A stretch of 64,000 nt of DNA, taken from assembly GCF_000373925.1 (NCBI RefSeq), contig NZ_KB892731.1, forward strand, positions 33,532 through 97,531. Reading direction: 5' to 3'. Both the position numbers and the translations under genes were made by a program. The stretch comes from Actinopolymorpha alba DSM 45243. GTDB lineage: Bacteria > Actinomycetota > Actinomycetes > Propionibacteriales > Actinopolymorphaceae. Shown here piece by piece: positions 52,329-60,727 of this stretch; the stretch's first letter is position 1, and every line of letters begins with the position of its first letter. The notes under the pieces were generated by a model that saw only the letters and a program-made list of their open reading frames with translations, was not told the origin of the DNA and made no database searches.

Positions 52329-53248
52329 CGCGCGGCCTCCCGGGCGAACGGATCGGACAGGGCGTCGACGAGCCAGCCGAGTGGCTCCTTGCCGACCACG
52401 ACGGGGTTCGAGAGTACGCCGACCGCGGCGATCTCGATGTCGACCCGATCACCGGCGGCCAGCGTGAACGACAGCTCGGGGATGATGCCGGTGCCGGTCG
52501 CGAGGAACGCACCGTCGGGGAAGGAGTCACCGCGGAAGAGGTAGCCGACGAGTTCGGGGAGGGTACGCCGCATCCGCGCGGTGGACGTCTCGCCCTTCCA
52601 GACGGGCTGGCCGTCGCGGACCACGGTGAGCCGGATGTCGAGCGCGCGGGCGTCCTCGACCTCCCAGGCGAGACGGATCCCCGCGGAGAGCGCGCAGCTG
52701 CCGGCGTAGACCTTCGCCTGTGGGAGGTAGAGCGGGTTCTCGCCCTCGATGACGCGGGAGCTCACGTCGTTGCACACGACGTACCCCACGATCTCGCCGG
52801 CGGTGTTGGCCACGACGCCGAGCTCGGGTTCGGGTACGTCGAGGCCGGAGTCGGCGCGGATCCCGATGGGCTCACCGTGGGTGACGACCCGCCAGGCGAC
52901 GGACTTGAAGAACAGCTCCGGCCGCTCGGCGTCGTACACCTTCTCGTACACCGACTTCTCGGTGCTCTCCTCGACGCGCGCCTCCTTGGAGCGCTCGTAC
53001 GTCACGCCGGAGGCCCACACCTCGGTACGCCCGTCGAGGGGCGGTAGCAACAGCACCGCCGTTTCGTCGAGGCCGGCTTCACCAGCCACCGCGCCGGCGG
53101 CTTCGACGCGCTGACGGATCTCGGTCAGCGGAAGCCGTAGCAGGCTCGCGATGTCGCTCACTCCGGCCAGGGGGACGACCCGGCCCTCACGACGGACACC
53201 CACCCGGACGGCACGGTCCGTGCGGTCGGCGTAGCGGACGATCTCCAC
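52325..53248 (-). CDS. FAH-family 2-keto-3-deoxy-sugar-acid dehydratase (AraD1-like)
   Basis: The 307-residue product from GTG 53248 carries the FAH-fold metal site (DVPEPELGVVANTAGEIVGYVVCNDVSSRVIEGENPLYLPQAKVY) and VTYERSKEARVEE. Enzymes of this group, adjacent to a semialdehyde dehydrogenase gene, dehydrate 2-keto-3-deoxy-L-arabinonate or -xylonate to 2-oxoglutarate semialdehyde. The coupling with the dehydrogenase gene supports that role over fumarylacetoacetate hydrolysis. No arabinonate dehydratase gene (IlvD/EDD type) lies in the window. The 173-bp gap to the IclR gene holds nothing recognisable. Confidence 0.83.
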   Translation of the reverse strand: MEIVRYADRTDRAVRVGVRREGRVVPLAGVSDIASLLRLPLTEIRQRVEAAGAVAGEAGLDETAVLLLPPLDGRTEVWASGVTYERSKEARVEESTEKSVYEKVYDAERPELFFKSVAWRVVTHGEPIGIRADSGLDVPEPELGVVANTAGEIVGYVVCNDVSSRVIEGENPLYLPQAKVYAGSCALSAGIRLAWEVEDARALDIRLTVVRDGQPVWKGETSTARMRRTLPELVGYLFRGDSFPDGAFLATGTGIIPELSFTLAAGDRVDIEIAAVGVLSNPVVVGKEPLGWLVDALSDPFAREAAR

Positions 53249-53421
53249 GGGACGCCCCTCTCTGTGTCGGTTCCGGTCTCTGTCGGCCCCGGCCAGCAGT
53301 CATCAGATGTTTCGTCGCCGGCGCTCAGTCTTGCAAACGAGCGTCCCACCAGGTCACCCGGGCCCTGCCGACTCCGGCCAGTTCCGGCCGGCCGGAAACG
53401 CCGGGCCTGACAGCACCGCCT

Positions 53422-54186
53422 TCAGCCGCGGTGACCCAGCCGCGTGGACAGGCTTACCGCCCCCTGCGCGACCAGTTCGGCGAGCTCACCGGCCCGTTTC
53501 CGCGACCACCGCATGGTCGGGACCGAGATGCTCATCGCGGCGACGATCCTGCCGCTCCGGTCAGCGACCGGTGCCGCGACGCAGGCCACCGCCTCGTTGG
53601 ACTCGCAGAACTCCTCCGCGATGCCGCGACCACGGATCCGCGCGAGGCGGGTACGGAGTTGCTCCGGTGAGGCGATGCTCCGCTCCGTGAGCGCCGGGAG
53701 GTTCCGTCCGATCGGGAACAGCTCGTCCAGCCGGTTGTCCTCGAGTGCGGCCAGCAGCATCAGACCGACCGCGGTGCAGTGGGCCGGAAGCCGGCGGCCG
53801 ACCGCGGAGACCATGCGGACCGGATGGGTACTGTCCGCCTTCGCGACGTAGACCACGGACGAGCCGTCGAGCACCGCGACGTGGACCGTCTCGTCGCAGG
53901 CCGCCGCCACCTCGGCCGCCACGGTCTGACCTTCGCGGGTGAGGTCCATGCGTTCGGCGTACGCCGCGCCGAGGTGGAACGCCCCGACCCCGAGCCGGAA
54001 GCGGTGCGGCTGGCCCGGCACCGGCGTGAGATAGGAACGCTCGACCAGCGTGCCGACCAGCTCGTGCACCGACGTACGCGGAAACCCCAGCTGGGCATGG
54101 ATCTCGGGGATGGAAAGCTCTTCTTTGGTTCCGAAGAGTTCGAGGATGTCGAGTGCGCGCATGACCGCGGGTACTGATCTCCCCAC
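53422..54186 (-). CDS. IclR-family transcription regulator
   Basis: The 254-residue product has the winged helix VMRALDILELFGTKEELSIPEIHAQLGFPRTSVHELVGTLVERSYL and the IclR effector domain, with DETVHVAVLDGSSVVYVAKADS, RLPAHCTAVGLMLLAAL and GIAEEFCESNEAVACVAAPV. GTG 54186 follows AGGGGGGA and is preferred over TTG 54207. It is divergent from the 54315 gene and next to the sugar-acid dehydratase gene, and probably controls both. Confidence 0.88.
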   Translation of the reverse strand: MGRSVPAVMRALDILELFGTKEELSIPEIHAQLGFPRTSVHELVGTLVERSYLTPVPGQPHRFRLGVGAFHLGAAYAERMDLTREGQTVAAEVAAACDETVHVAVLDGSSVVYVAKADSTHPVRMVSAVGRRLPAHCTAVGLMLLAALEDNRLDELFPIGRNLPALTERSIASPEQLRTRLARIRGRGIAEEFCESNEAVACVAAPVADRSGRIVAAMSISVPTMRWSRKRAGELAELVAQGAVSLSTRLGHRG

Positions 54187-54280
54187 GCTCCCCCCTTCGT
54201 ACCGCAACGCGTACCAGGCGATGAACAGAGCTTGACGTCACGGATGGCGGCTGGACAACATGTCCGAGTATACGAATGTC

Positions 54281-54296
54281 GTTCGAAATACCGAAC
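54281..54296. promoter_or_regulatory. IclR-type dyad GTTCG-N6-CGAAC
   Basis: GTTCGAAATACCGAAC (16 bp) lies in the 128-bp divergent gap between the IclR gene and the 54315 gene, followed by the GGAGG ribosome site of that gene. A site of this form is reasonable for an IclR protein, but no experimental link is visible. Confidence 0.4.
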
Positions 54297-54314
54297 ACTC
54301 CGGAGGATGAATCC

Positions 54315-55262
54315 GTGGCCGGCACACCAGCCTCGCACCTACTGGACAACCTCCGCCTTCCACGTCGCGACCTGGGAGAACTACCCGCGTCCAGCAAGCG
54401 ATTTCCGGACGGCGTCCGCTACCGGATCGAGATCCCGAGCACCGAAGGTCCGCGCTGCCTCGCGGCCGCGCTCGAAGAAGCCGAACGACTCGATGTTCCC
54501 GTACGCCGGATCTCCCAGGGCAGCGGCGTCTTCCTGCTGACCGACGGCGAACTCGACGAGATGGTCGAGCAGGCCGACGCCGCCGGTATCGAGATCAGCC
54601 TCTTCGCCCGTCCCTGCGCCGGATGGGGTGTCTCCGCGACCGCCCGCTCGCTGGCCGGGAGCGGGTTCGCCGCGGCCGCGCACGGGCAGGACCAGGTGGC
54701 CGCCGTTCTCGACGACATCCTGCGCGCCGCCGACCACGGTGTCCGCAGCGTGCTGATCTCCGACCTCGGAGTACTCGCGGCGTTCGGCAAACTACGGGCC
54801 AGCGGCGACCTGCCCTCCGACATGCAGGCCAAGATCTCGGTGATGCTGCCGATCACCAACGCGGCCACCGCGCGGGTGCTGGAGGACCTCGGCGCCGACA
54901 CGCTCAACGTCGCGACCGACCTCAGCCTGGCGCAGATCGCCGCGATCCGTTCTGCCGTTGACATTCCGCTGGACGTCTATGTCGAGGCGCCGGACAACCT
55001 GGGCGGCTTCGTACGCCATCACGAGATCCCCCAGCTCATCGAGGTCGCGGCGCCGGTGTATGTCAAGTTCGGCTTGCGCAACGCTCCCGACGTCTACCCG
55101 GCCGGGACCCACCTGGAAGCCACCACGGTCGCGTTGACTCGAGAACGTGTACGCCGGGCACGCCTTGGTCTGGATCTGCTCAGGAGGTACGGCGTCGACG
55201 AGGCGACGTCCAAGCCGCGAGCCGCCGGCCTCGCGCTGCCGGTGCGCCCGGGCGTCAGATAA
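54315..55262 (+). CDS. U32-peptidase-like TIM-barrel protein
   Basis: About 315 residues. GTG 54315 follows GGAGG nine bases upstream and is preferred over ATG 54276. Segments such as RCLAAALEEAERLDVPVRRI, GVRSVLISDLGVLAAFGKL, ISVMLPITNAATARVLEDLGADTLNVATDLSLAQIAAIRS, PLDVYVEAPDNLGGFVRHHEIPQLIEVAAPVYVKFGLRN look like the barrel of the U32 peptidase family, although its catalytic details are not confirmed. It may belong to the regulon of the divergent IclR. A sugar-acid enzyme is an alternative, since many TIM barrels look similar. Confidence 0.55.
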   Translation: MAGTPASHLLDNLRLPRRDLGELPASSKRFPDGVRYRIEIPSTEGPRCLAAALEEAERLDVPVRRISQGSGVFLLTDGELDEMVEQADAAGIEISLFARPCAGWGVSATARSLAGSGFAAAAHGQDQVAAVLDDILRAADHGVRSVLISDLGVLAAFGKLRASGDLPSDMQAKISVMLPITNAATARVLEDLGADTLNVATDLSLAQIAAIRSAVDIPLDVYVEAPDNLGGFVRHHEIPQLIEVAAPVYVKFGLRNAPDVYPAGTHLEATTVALTRERVRRARLGLDLLRRYGVDEATSKPRAAGLALPVRPGVR

Positions 55263-55983
55263 CCCCGCCGTTGGCGTAGATCACCTGTCCGTTGATCCAG
55301 CGGGCCGGACCGGCGAGGAAGGCGACCACCTCGGCGATGTCAGTGGGCATTCCGAGCCGTTCCAGCGGCGCCAGGTGCGCCAACTGGTCGATCGTGCCCT
55401 GATCCTTGCCGTCCAGGAACAGCGGTGTCGCCGTGGGGCCGGGCGCCACGGCGTTCACCGTGATGTCCCGGCCACGCAACTCCCTGGCGAGGATGAGGGT
55501 GATCGCGTCCACCGCGCCCTTGGTGGCCGCGTACGCGGCGTAGGACGGCAGGGCGAGCTTGACCACCGACGAGGAGAAGTTGATGATCGCCCCGCCGGTA
55601 CGGATCCGGCGGGCCGCCTGCTGGTCGACCACGAAGGTGCCGCGGATGTTGACGCGGTGCATACGGTCGAGATCGGCCAGGTCAAGCTCCGCGAGCGGGG
55701 AGAGGAGCATGATCCCCGCCGCGTGGACAACGACGTCGACGCCGCCGTACCGCCGCTCGGTCTCGTCGAAGAGCGCGGCCACCTGGTCCTCGTCGGCGAC
55801 ATCGGCCTGGTAGCTGCTCGCGGTGCCGCCCTGCTTGGTGATGGACTCCACGACTTCCTCAGCACGGGCAGGGTTTCCCGCGTAGTTGACGAGAAGGCTC
55901 ATCCCGTCGGTGGCGAGCCGCTCGGCGACCGCGCGGCCGATGCCACCGGAAGCCCCGGTGACGAGGGCAACCCTCCTGGTCAT
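55255..55983 (-). CDS. short-chain dehydrogenase/reductase
   Basis: The 242-residue SDR has VALVTGASGGIGRAVAERLA, VVVHAAGIMLLSPLAEL (replacing NNAG), GAIINFSSSVVKLALPSYAAYAATKGAVDAITLILARELRGRDITVNAVAPGPTATPLFLDG and the C-terminal INGQVIYANGGVI. The Tyr-x3-Lys motif is YAATK. GGAG lies seven bases before ATG 55983. It converges on the 54315 gene with an 8-base overlap. The 3-oxoacyl reductase/glucose dehydrogenase-like subgroup fits; substrate unknown. Confidence 0.88.
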   Translation of the reverse strand: MTRRVALVTGASGGIGRAVAERLATDGMSLLVNYAGNPARAEEVVESITKQGGTASSYQADVADEDQVAALFDETERRYGGVDVVVHAAGIMLLSPLAELDLADLDRMHRVNIRGTFVVDQQAARRIRTGGAIINFSSSVVKLALPSYAAYAATKGAVDAITLILARELRGRDITVNAVAPGPTATPLFLDGKDQGTIDQLAHLAPLERLGMPTDIAEVVAFLAGPARWINGQVIYANGGVI

Positions 55984-56026
55984 GACGAAACTCCGATCAG
56001 GGAAAGGACTTTCGGACCGTCCCGGT

Positions 56027-56530
56027 TCAGCGGCTGAGGAAGTCGAGCAGCGCGGGGTTGACCTCGTCCGGATGAGTCCAGGCGATGTTGTGCGGCCCAC
56101 CCTTCACAGTGACGAACTCGAGGTCCTTGATCAGGTGGGGCAGCCGGGCCGCGGTGCTTTCGTACGGCAGGATCCGGTCGGCGTCGCCGTGGATCAGAAG
56201 CACCGGTACGTCGATCTTGGGCAGGTCCTTCCGGAAGTCGGTGAGCCAGGTGTCCACGCAGGCGTACTCCGCGTAGGCGGACGCGGCGACCGCGACGTTG
56301 AAGCTGTTCTGCCAGGCCTGGTCGCTGATCCGGGTTCCGGCGAAGGTGTCGACGTTGTAGAAGTTGTCCAGGAAGTCCTTCATATAGGCGGGACGGTCCT
56401 TCACCACAGCCGCCTTGATCCCGTCGAACACCGACTGCTCGACCCCCTCAGGATTTTCGTCCGTCTTGAGTAGGAACGGTGGGATCGCCCCCATCAGCAC
56501 CGCCTTGCGTACCCCGGCCGAGCCGTAGGT
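56027..56530 (-). pseudogene. alpha/beta hydrolase (non-heme chloroperoxidase-like), 5' truncated
   Basis: The recognisable sequence begins TYGSAGVRKAVLMGAIPPFLL near 56530 and runs to HPDEVNPALLDFLSR at 56027, with the C-terminal catalytic region LIHGDADRILPYESTAARL and the His in KGGPHNIAWTH. The upstream half, which should contain the oxyanion hole and nucleophile Ser (the GFSMG region), is missing; sequence before 56530 bears no resemblance. It is a broken gene, perhaps truncated by rearrangement with the palindrome-rich DNA next to it. Confidence 0.8.
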
Positions 56531-56708
56531 GGCTGCTGATCGGCGCGCCGCGTGCCCTTCTCCACCTTCGTCCGCCACCGCGGTCGTGCCATCGCACAAA
56601 GACGTGCGATCAACGGTCCGTCCTGCCCTGGCGGCTACCCCCGCCATCGCGTAACGCAGGCGGACAGCGTGGCGCGCCAGTCTCGTGATGGGCGGGCCAG
56701 CTCAGATC

Positions 56709-56748
56709 GTGGAAACTCCGTGGTGCTATAACACCCCGGAGTTTCCAC
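56709..56748. terminator. hairpin GTGGAAACTCCG / CGGAGTTTCCAC
   Basis: The perfect 12-bp arms at 56709-56720 and 56737-56748, with inner GGTG/CACC pairing, form a long stable stem. It is likely a bidirectional terminator or part of the palindrome family of this region. Confidence 0.5.
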
Positions 56749-56800
56749 AGTCTTCTTGAAGTGGAGCGAATGCGAGACTCATTCGGGGGCTCATGCTCTG

Positions 56801-56885
56801 TGTCGCCACCAAGCAAGGCGAATTCAGCGTGCTTCGTGGAGAGGTACCGCGTGAGGTCGCGGCTGTCTCGAATGGCGTACACCCG
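56801..56885 (-). repeat. palindromic element copy 1 (inverted, diverged)
   Basis: On the minus strand this contains GACCTCACGCGG (56847-56858) and GAATTCGCCTTGCTTGGTGG (56806-56825), 18 of 20 identical to the element at 56915-57043. Its arm CTGTCTCGAATGGCGTACACC (56863 onward) also matches the outer arm of that element at about 18 of 23 positions. Confidence 0.65.
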
Positions 56886-56914
56886 GATGTATCGGATAGT
56901 GAGAAGCTAGGGTT

Positions 56915-57043
56915 CTGTCTCACATTGTGTACACCCTTGGCGGACCTCACGCGGCAAGTCCCCACCTCACTAGGCGAATTTGCCTTGCCTGGTGGGGATA
57001 TGCGCCGCCTCGCACCGGAGAGGGTGTACACAATGTGAGACAG
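56915..57043 (+). repeat. palindromic element copy 2 with 23-bp perfect terminal inverted repeats
   Basis: The outer arms 56915-56937 and 57021-57043 are perfect reverse complements (left arm starts CTGTCTCACATTGTGTACAC). Inner pairs TCCCCACC/GGTGGGGA and AGGC...GCCT nest inside. The whole 129-bp unit could extrude as a cruciform or fold as one large RNA hairpin; it resembles a MITE-like or REP-like mobile repeat. Confidence 0.75.
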
Positions 57044-57139
57044 CCGGCACCTCAGCAAGCTCAGGGCCATCGACGAGCATGGCGGCCTCTCAAAAGCCAG
57101 CGCTGGCGGCCGCACGCGGGATATCTCGCCCGGCCTCTG

Positions 57140-58879
57140 TCAGATCTGGGTGGAGGTCCAGCGTTCGATGACCTCGCCCAGCACTGTCAAGGGTAGGTTG
57201 CCGTGGCCGAGGACGGCATCGTGGAAGTCCCTGATCGAGAACCCCGAACCAAGCTCGCGTTCGGCTTCTGCCCGAAGGCGCCGGATCTCCAGCCGGCCGA
57301 CCATGTAGCCGAGCGCCTGACCCGGCCAGCCGATGTACCGGTCAACTTCGTTCTCGATGTTCTTATGGGTAAGCGCACTGTGGTCGAGCATGTAACCGAC
57401 CGCCTGGTCGCGGGTCCAGCCGCGGGCATGCAGGCCGGTGTCAACGACGAGTCGACACGCCCGCCAGAAGTCGAACGACACCATTCCCAGGCGATGCACC
57501 TCGTCGGTGTAGAGCCCCAGCTCGTCGGCGAGGCGTTCGGTGTAAAGCGCCCAGCCTTCGGTGTACGCCGTCACATGCGCGTGCCGCCGGAAGTCGCACA
57601 GCTCAGAAAGCTCATACTGCAAGGCGATCTGCGTGTGGTGGCCGGGTACCGACTCGTGGAAGGCGAGGGTCTGCGCTTCGAACCTCGGCCGGGTGTGCGG
57701 CTGGTACGTGTTGATCCAGTAGGTGCCCGGCCGCGAGCCATCCAGGGCGGGCCACTGGTAATGCCCAAGGTCGCCGTTCTCCACCTCGTGCGGCCCCATC
57801 GGCACCACCTGGCATCCCACCCGGGGCAGCCGGCCGATATACGCCGGCAGTGCTGCCTCCGCTCGCGCCAGTGCATCCCGGGCCGCCGCCGCCACCTCCT
57901 CGGAGGAACCGAAGAACAGCGCGGGATCGGTGCGCAGGCGACCGGTGATCTCGGCGAGGTCGCTGGTCCCGAAGACGCGTTCGCCGCGTTCTCTCATCTC
58001 CTCGATGAGTTCCCGTACCAGGTCGAGACCGAGTTGGTGAAGCTCGTCGATCGTGTGGTCTGTGGTCGTATGCCCGGCTGCCAGCTGCCCATAGAGTTCG
58101 GTCCCACCGGGCAGATGCGCGATGCCGGGCTGCTCGTCTGGTCGTGCGTCGGGGAGGACCTCCGCCACCAGCACGTCGCGGTACCCCGCGAGGGCCGGGC
58201 GTACCTCGTCCCCTATCACCGCGGCGAGCTTGTCCCGCCATGCCGGTGACGCCTCACCGTCCGGATCGGGTACGCCGAGCAGCGGATCCGCCGCCAGTGG
58301 CGCCGAGAGGTATGCCGTGAGCTGGTCAACGGCGTTCACCACCAGTCGGCGTACCGGCCGGCGACCGGCGGCCCGACCGAGGCGAAGGCGCTCGGCGGCA
58401 TCCTCGAGCAAGGTGGGCACCTTCGCGCAGCGTTCGAGGTAGCTGCGCGCGTCCTCCTTCGTACGCACCAGGCTGTGCGGGACGCTCACGATGATCTGCG
58501 CCGCGGCACCCGTTTGTGGAATCGGTGTCACGGTGTAGTCCGAGGCCGCAGCCTCGATGGCGAGCAGGCCGTCGGCGACCTTGCGCCGCAGGACCGCCAC
58601 AGTGATCCGGCGTTCGTCGTCCAGCAGGCTCTCGTCGATCGCGGCCGCGCGGTCACGCAGGTTCGCCAGCTCCGCCTGCCGCCGCCGCGTTCCCTCGACG
58701 CTCAGGTCGGGCAGCTCCGGGGCGTACTCCGCATAGCCGATCTGGCTTGCGTACAAGGGAGACCAGGAAAGCTGACGCCGGAACATCTCATCAGCGAGGC
58801 GGTCGAGCTCGTCAGCAGCGGCGGACTCACCCGTCGCATCCGTCCCTGGCACCACGTTTCCCTCCGCCGGTTCTGACAT
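57140..58879 (-). CDS. DUF885 family metallopeptidase-like protein
   Basis: The 579-residue product has the DUF885 motifs AQTLAFHESVPGHHTQIALQ (HExxxGHH, zinc site) and HVTAYTEGWALYTERLADELGLY (EGW...E, further metal/active-site acid), plus an earlier GTYWINTYQP. The family is related to dipeptidyl carboxypeptidase-like zinc enzymes and has no signal peptide here, so it is cytosolic. It starts only 20 bp after the ABC permease stop and is probably co-transcribed, suggesting it processes peptides imported with the sugar substrate. Confidence 0.88.
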   Translation of the reverse strand: MSEPAEGNVVPGTDATGESAAADELDRLADEMFRRQLSWSPLYASQIGYAEYAPELPDLSVEGTRRRQAELANLRDRAAAIDESLLDDERRITVAVLRRKVADGLLAIEAAASDYTVTPIPQTGAAAQIIVSVPHSLVRTKEDARSYLERCAKVPTLLEDAAERLRLGRAAGRRPVRRLVVNAVDQLTAYLSAPLAADPLLGVPDPDGEASPAWRDKLAAVIGDEVRPALAGYRDVLVAEVLPDARPDEQPGIAHLPGGTELYGQLAAGHTTTDHTIDELHQLGLDLVRELIEEMRERGERVFGTSDLAEITGRLRTDPALFFGSSEEVAAAARDALARAEAALPAYIGRLPRVGCQVVPMGPHEVENGDLGHYQWPALDGSRPGTYWINTYQPHTRPRFEAQTLAFHESVPGHHTQIALQYELSELCDFRRHAHVTAYTEGWALYTERLADELGLYTDEVHRLGMVSFDFWRACRLVVDTGLHARGWTRDQAVGYMLDHSALTHKNIENEVDRYIGWPGQALGYMVGRLEIRRLRAEAERELGSGFSIRDFHDAVLGHGNLPLTVLGEVIERWTSTQI

Positions 58880-58899
58880 CGATCGTGACGCTCCCTTGA

Positions 58900-59802
58900 T
58901 CAGCTCTTGATTCCCGTGAGTGTGACGCCCTCAATGAAGTACCGCTGGAGGAAGAAGAACAACGCGATGATCGGCGCGATGACCACCGCCGAGGCCGCCA
59001 TCAGGTAACCCCACTGCGCGGTATAGACGCTCTGGAACGAGGCGAGACCGAGTGCCAAGGTGTACTTGCTCTCGTCGCTCAGGTAGAGCAGCGGTCCGAG
59101 GAAGTCGTTCCAGACGCCGATGAAGGTGAAGATCGTGACCACCACGAGCGCGGGCTTCGACAGCGGCATGATGACCAGCCAGAAGACCCGCCATGGCGAC
59201 GCGCCATCGATGTAGGCAGCCTCGTCGAGTTCGAACGGAATCGTGAGGAAGAACTGCCGTAGCAGGAAGACGTTGAAGACGCCTCCACCCGCGCCGGCGA
59301 ACCACGCCGGCACGGTGAGGGGGACGAACGTGTCGAGGGCGCCCAGCGAACGCCACATCACGAACGTCGGGATCAGGGTGACCGCGTACGGCAGCATCAC
59401 GCTGGTGAGGAGCAGGGCGAACACGACGTTACGGCCGCGCCAGCGTAGCCGGGCGAAACTGAACGCCGCGACCGAGCAGGTGAGAACGGTTCCTGTGACG
59501 ACGACCAGCTCAATGATCATCGTGTTGACGAAGTAGCGGAAGAACGGCTGAGCGGTGAGGGCGCCGCTGAAGTTCGCCCATTCGAAGGGATTCGGGATCC
59601 ACTCCGGCGGGGCGATGAAGATCTGGTTGTCGTTCATGAGAGCACTACGGGCCAGCCACACGAACGGCAGCATGGTCGGTACCGCCCCGATGGTGAGCGC
59701 CACGTAGAGCAGCACCCGGCCCGGTCTCCACCGCCGCCCGCCGCCGCTGGTGTGGGGCGTCTTCGTGGACGCGGCCGGCGCGGTGCTGGTCATTGTCGTC
59801 AT
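58900..59802 (-). CDS. ABC sugar transporter permease, MalG type
   Basis: The 300-residue product has six transmembrane helices and the cytoplasmic EAA loop DEAAYIDGASPWRVFWLVIMPLSKP that couples to the ATPase. The C-terminus ends FIEGVTLTGIKS, the typical MalG tail. ATG 59802 overlaps the stop of the MalF-type gene (ATGA). No MsmK/MalK-like ATPase gene is encoded in the operon, so a shared ATPase elsewhere is likely, as in many actinobacteria. Confidence 0.92.
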   Translation of the reverse strand: MTTMTSTAPAASTKTPHTSGGGRRWRPGRVLLYVALTIGAVPTMLPFVWLARSALMNDNQIFIAPPEWIPNPFEWANFSGALTAQPFFRYFVNTMIIELVVVTGTVLTCSVAAFSFARLRWRGRNVVFALLLTSVMLPYAVTLIPTFVMWRSLGALDTFVPLTVPAWFAGAGGGVFNVFLLRQFFLTIPFELDEAAYIDGASPWRVFWLVIMPLSKPALVVVTIFTFIGVWNDFLGPLLYLSDESKYTLALGLASFQSVYTAQWGYLMAASAVVIAPIIALFFFLQRYFIEGVTLTGIKS

Positions 59803-60716
59803 CGCGCACCTGCCATCTCGTAGTAGACCCAGCGACGTGCGTTCTGGAAGAGCAGGAAGGTGACCAGCATGATCACCATGAAGAGCACCCACGCCAGAGC
59901 GCTCGCATATCCCATCGCGCTTTCGGTGAATGCCGTGCGGTACAGGTAGTAGATGTAGAAGAGGGAGGCGTTGTTGGGGCCGCCCTGCGTCATGACGTAC
60001 GCCTGGTTGAAGACCTGGAAGGTCCCGATCACGCCGGTGACGAGGTTGTAGAAGATCGTCGGCGTCATCATCGGCAGCGTCACGTGGCGGAACCTCTGCC
60101 ACGCGCCACCGCCGTCGATGGAGACCGCCTCATAGAGATGGCGCGGCACCCCCTGGAGCCCGGCCAGGAAGATCACCATGGCATTGCCGAACCCCCACGT
60201 GCTCATGATGATCAGCGAGGGCACCACCGCCTCCTCGCTGTAGAGCCATTGCGAGGTGGGCAGGCCGGCCTGCCGGAGCAGCGAGTTGAGCAGGCCGAAA
60301 TCGGGGTTGAAGATCCAGATCCACAGCACCGCACTCGCGACCGCCGGCACCAGCGTCGGCAGATAGTAGATCGTCCGCCACAGACTCAGGCCGCGTACCC
60401 GCTGGTTCAACAGCAGTGCGAGCGCGAAGCCGATGATGAGGCCGAGCGGCACGGCCCCCACCGTGTAGTAGGCCGTGACGCTGAGAGACTTCCAGAACAG
60501 CTCGTCCTTGACCATCGTCCGGTAGTTGTCCAGCCCGATGAAGGACGGCCGACCACCGATCGTCCAGTCAGTCAGGCTGAAGAAGAACGACGCGATCATC
60601 GGACCGATGGTGAAGATCAGGAAGCCGAGGATGGCCGGCATCGCCAGGATGATCCCCCAGCGGCTCTCCAGACGGCCTTGTCCTGACAGGCGGGACTTCT
60701 TCGCGGCCACGCTCAT
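59799..60716 (-). CDS. ABC sugar transporter permease, MalF type
   Basis: The 305-residue permease from ATG 60716 has six to seven helices and the EAA loop LYEAVSIDGGGAWQRFRHVTLPMMTP. Longer upstream frames run antisense-like through the binding-protein gene and are rejected. It forms the channel with the MalG-type subunit. GGAGG lies very close to the start. The 11-bp spacing to the binding-protein stop shows one transcript. Confidence 0.92.
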   Translation of the reverse strand: MSVAAKKSRLSGQGRLESRWGIILAMPAILGFLIFTIGPMIASFFFSLTDWTIGGRPSFIGLDNYRTMVKDELFWKSLSVTAYYTVGAVPLGLIIGFALALLLNQRVRGLSLWRTIYYLPTLVPAVASAVLWIWIFNPDFGLLNSLLRQAGLPTSQWLYSEEAVVPSLIIMSTWGFGNAMVIFLAGLQGVPRHLYEAVSIDGGGAWQRFRHVTLPMMTPTIFYNLVTGVIGTFQVFNQAYVMTQGGPNNASLFYIYYLYRTAFTESAMGYASALAWVLFMVIMLVTFLLFQNARRWVYYEMAGAR

Positions 60717-60727
60717 GCCTCCGGATG

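Larger units (their letters stand above)
56531..57139. repeat. 609-bp gene-free region rich in palindromes
   Basis: This gap between the truncated hydrolase and the DUF885 gene end holds at least four inverted structures: ATCGCAC/GTGCGAT (56591-56610), a 12-bp hairpin at 56709-56748, and two related palindromic elements (56801-56885 and 56915-57043). No coding function is recognisable on either strand; open frames here are artefacts of the repeats. Confidence 0.7.

Noticed and set aside
56726-57115. minus-strand 129-codon frame across the palindromes
   Set aside because: Its translation simply mirrors the inverted repeats (repeated VYT and ANSPSE-like pieces) and lacks a ribosome site.
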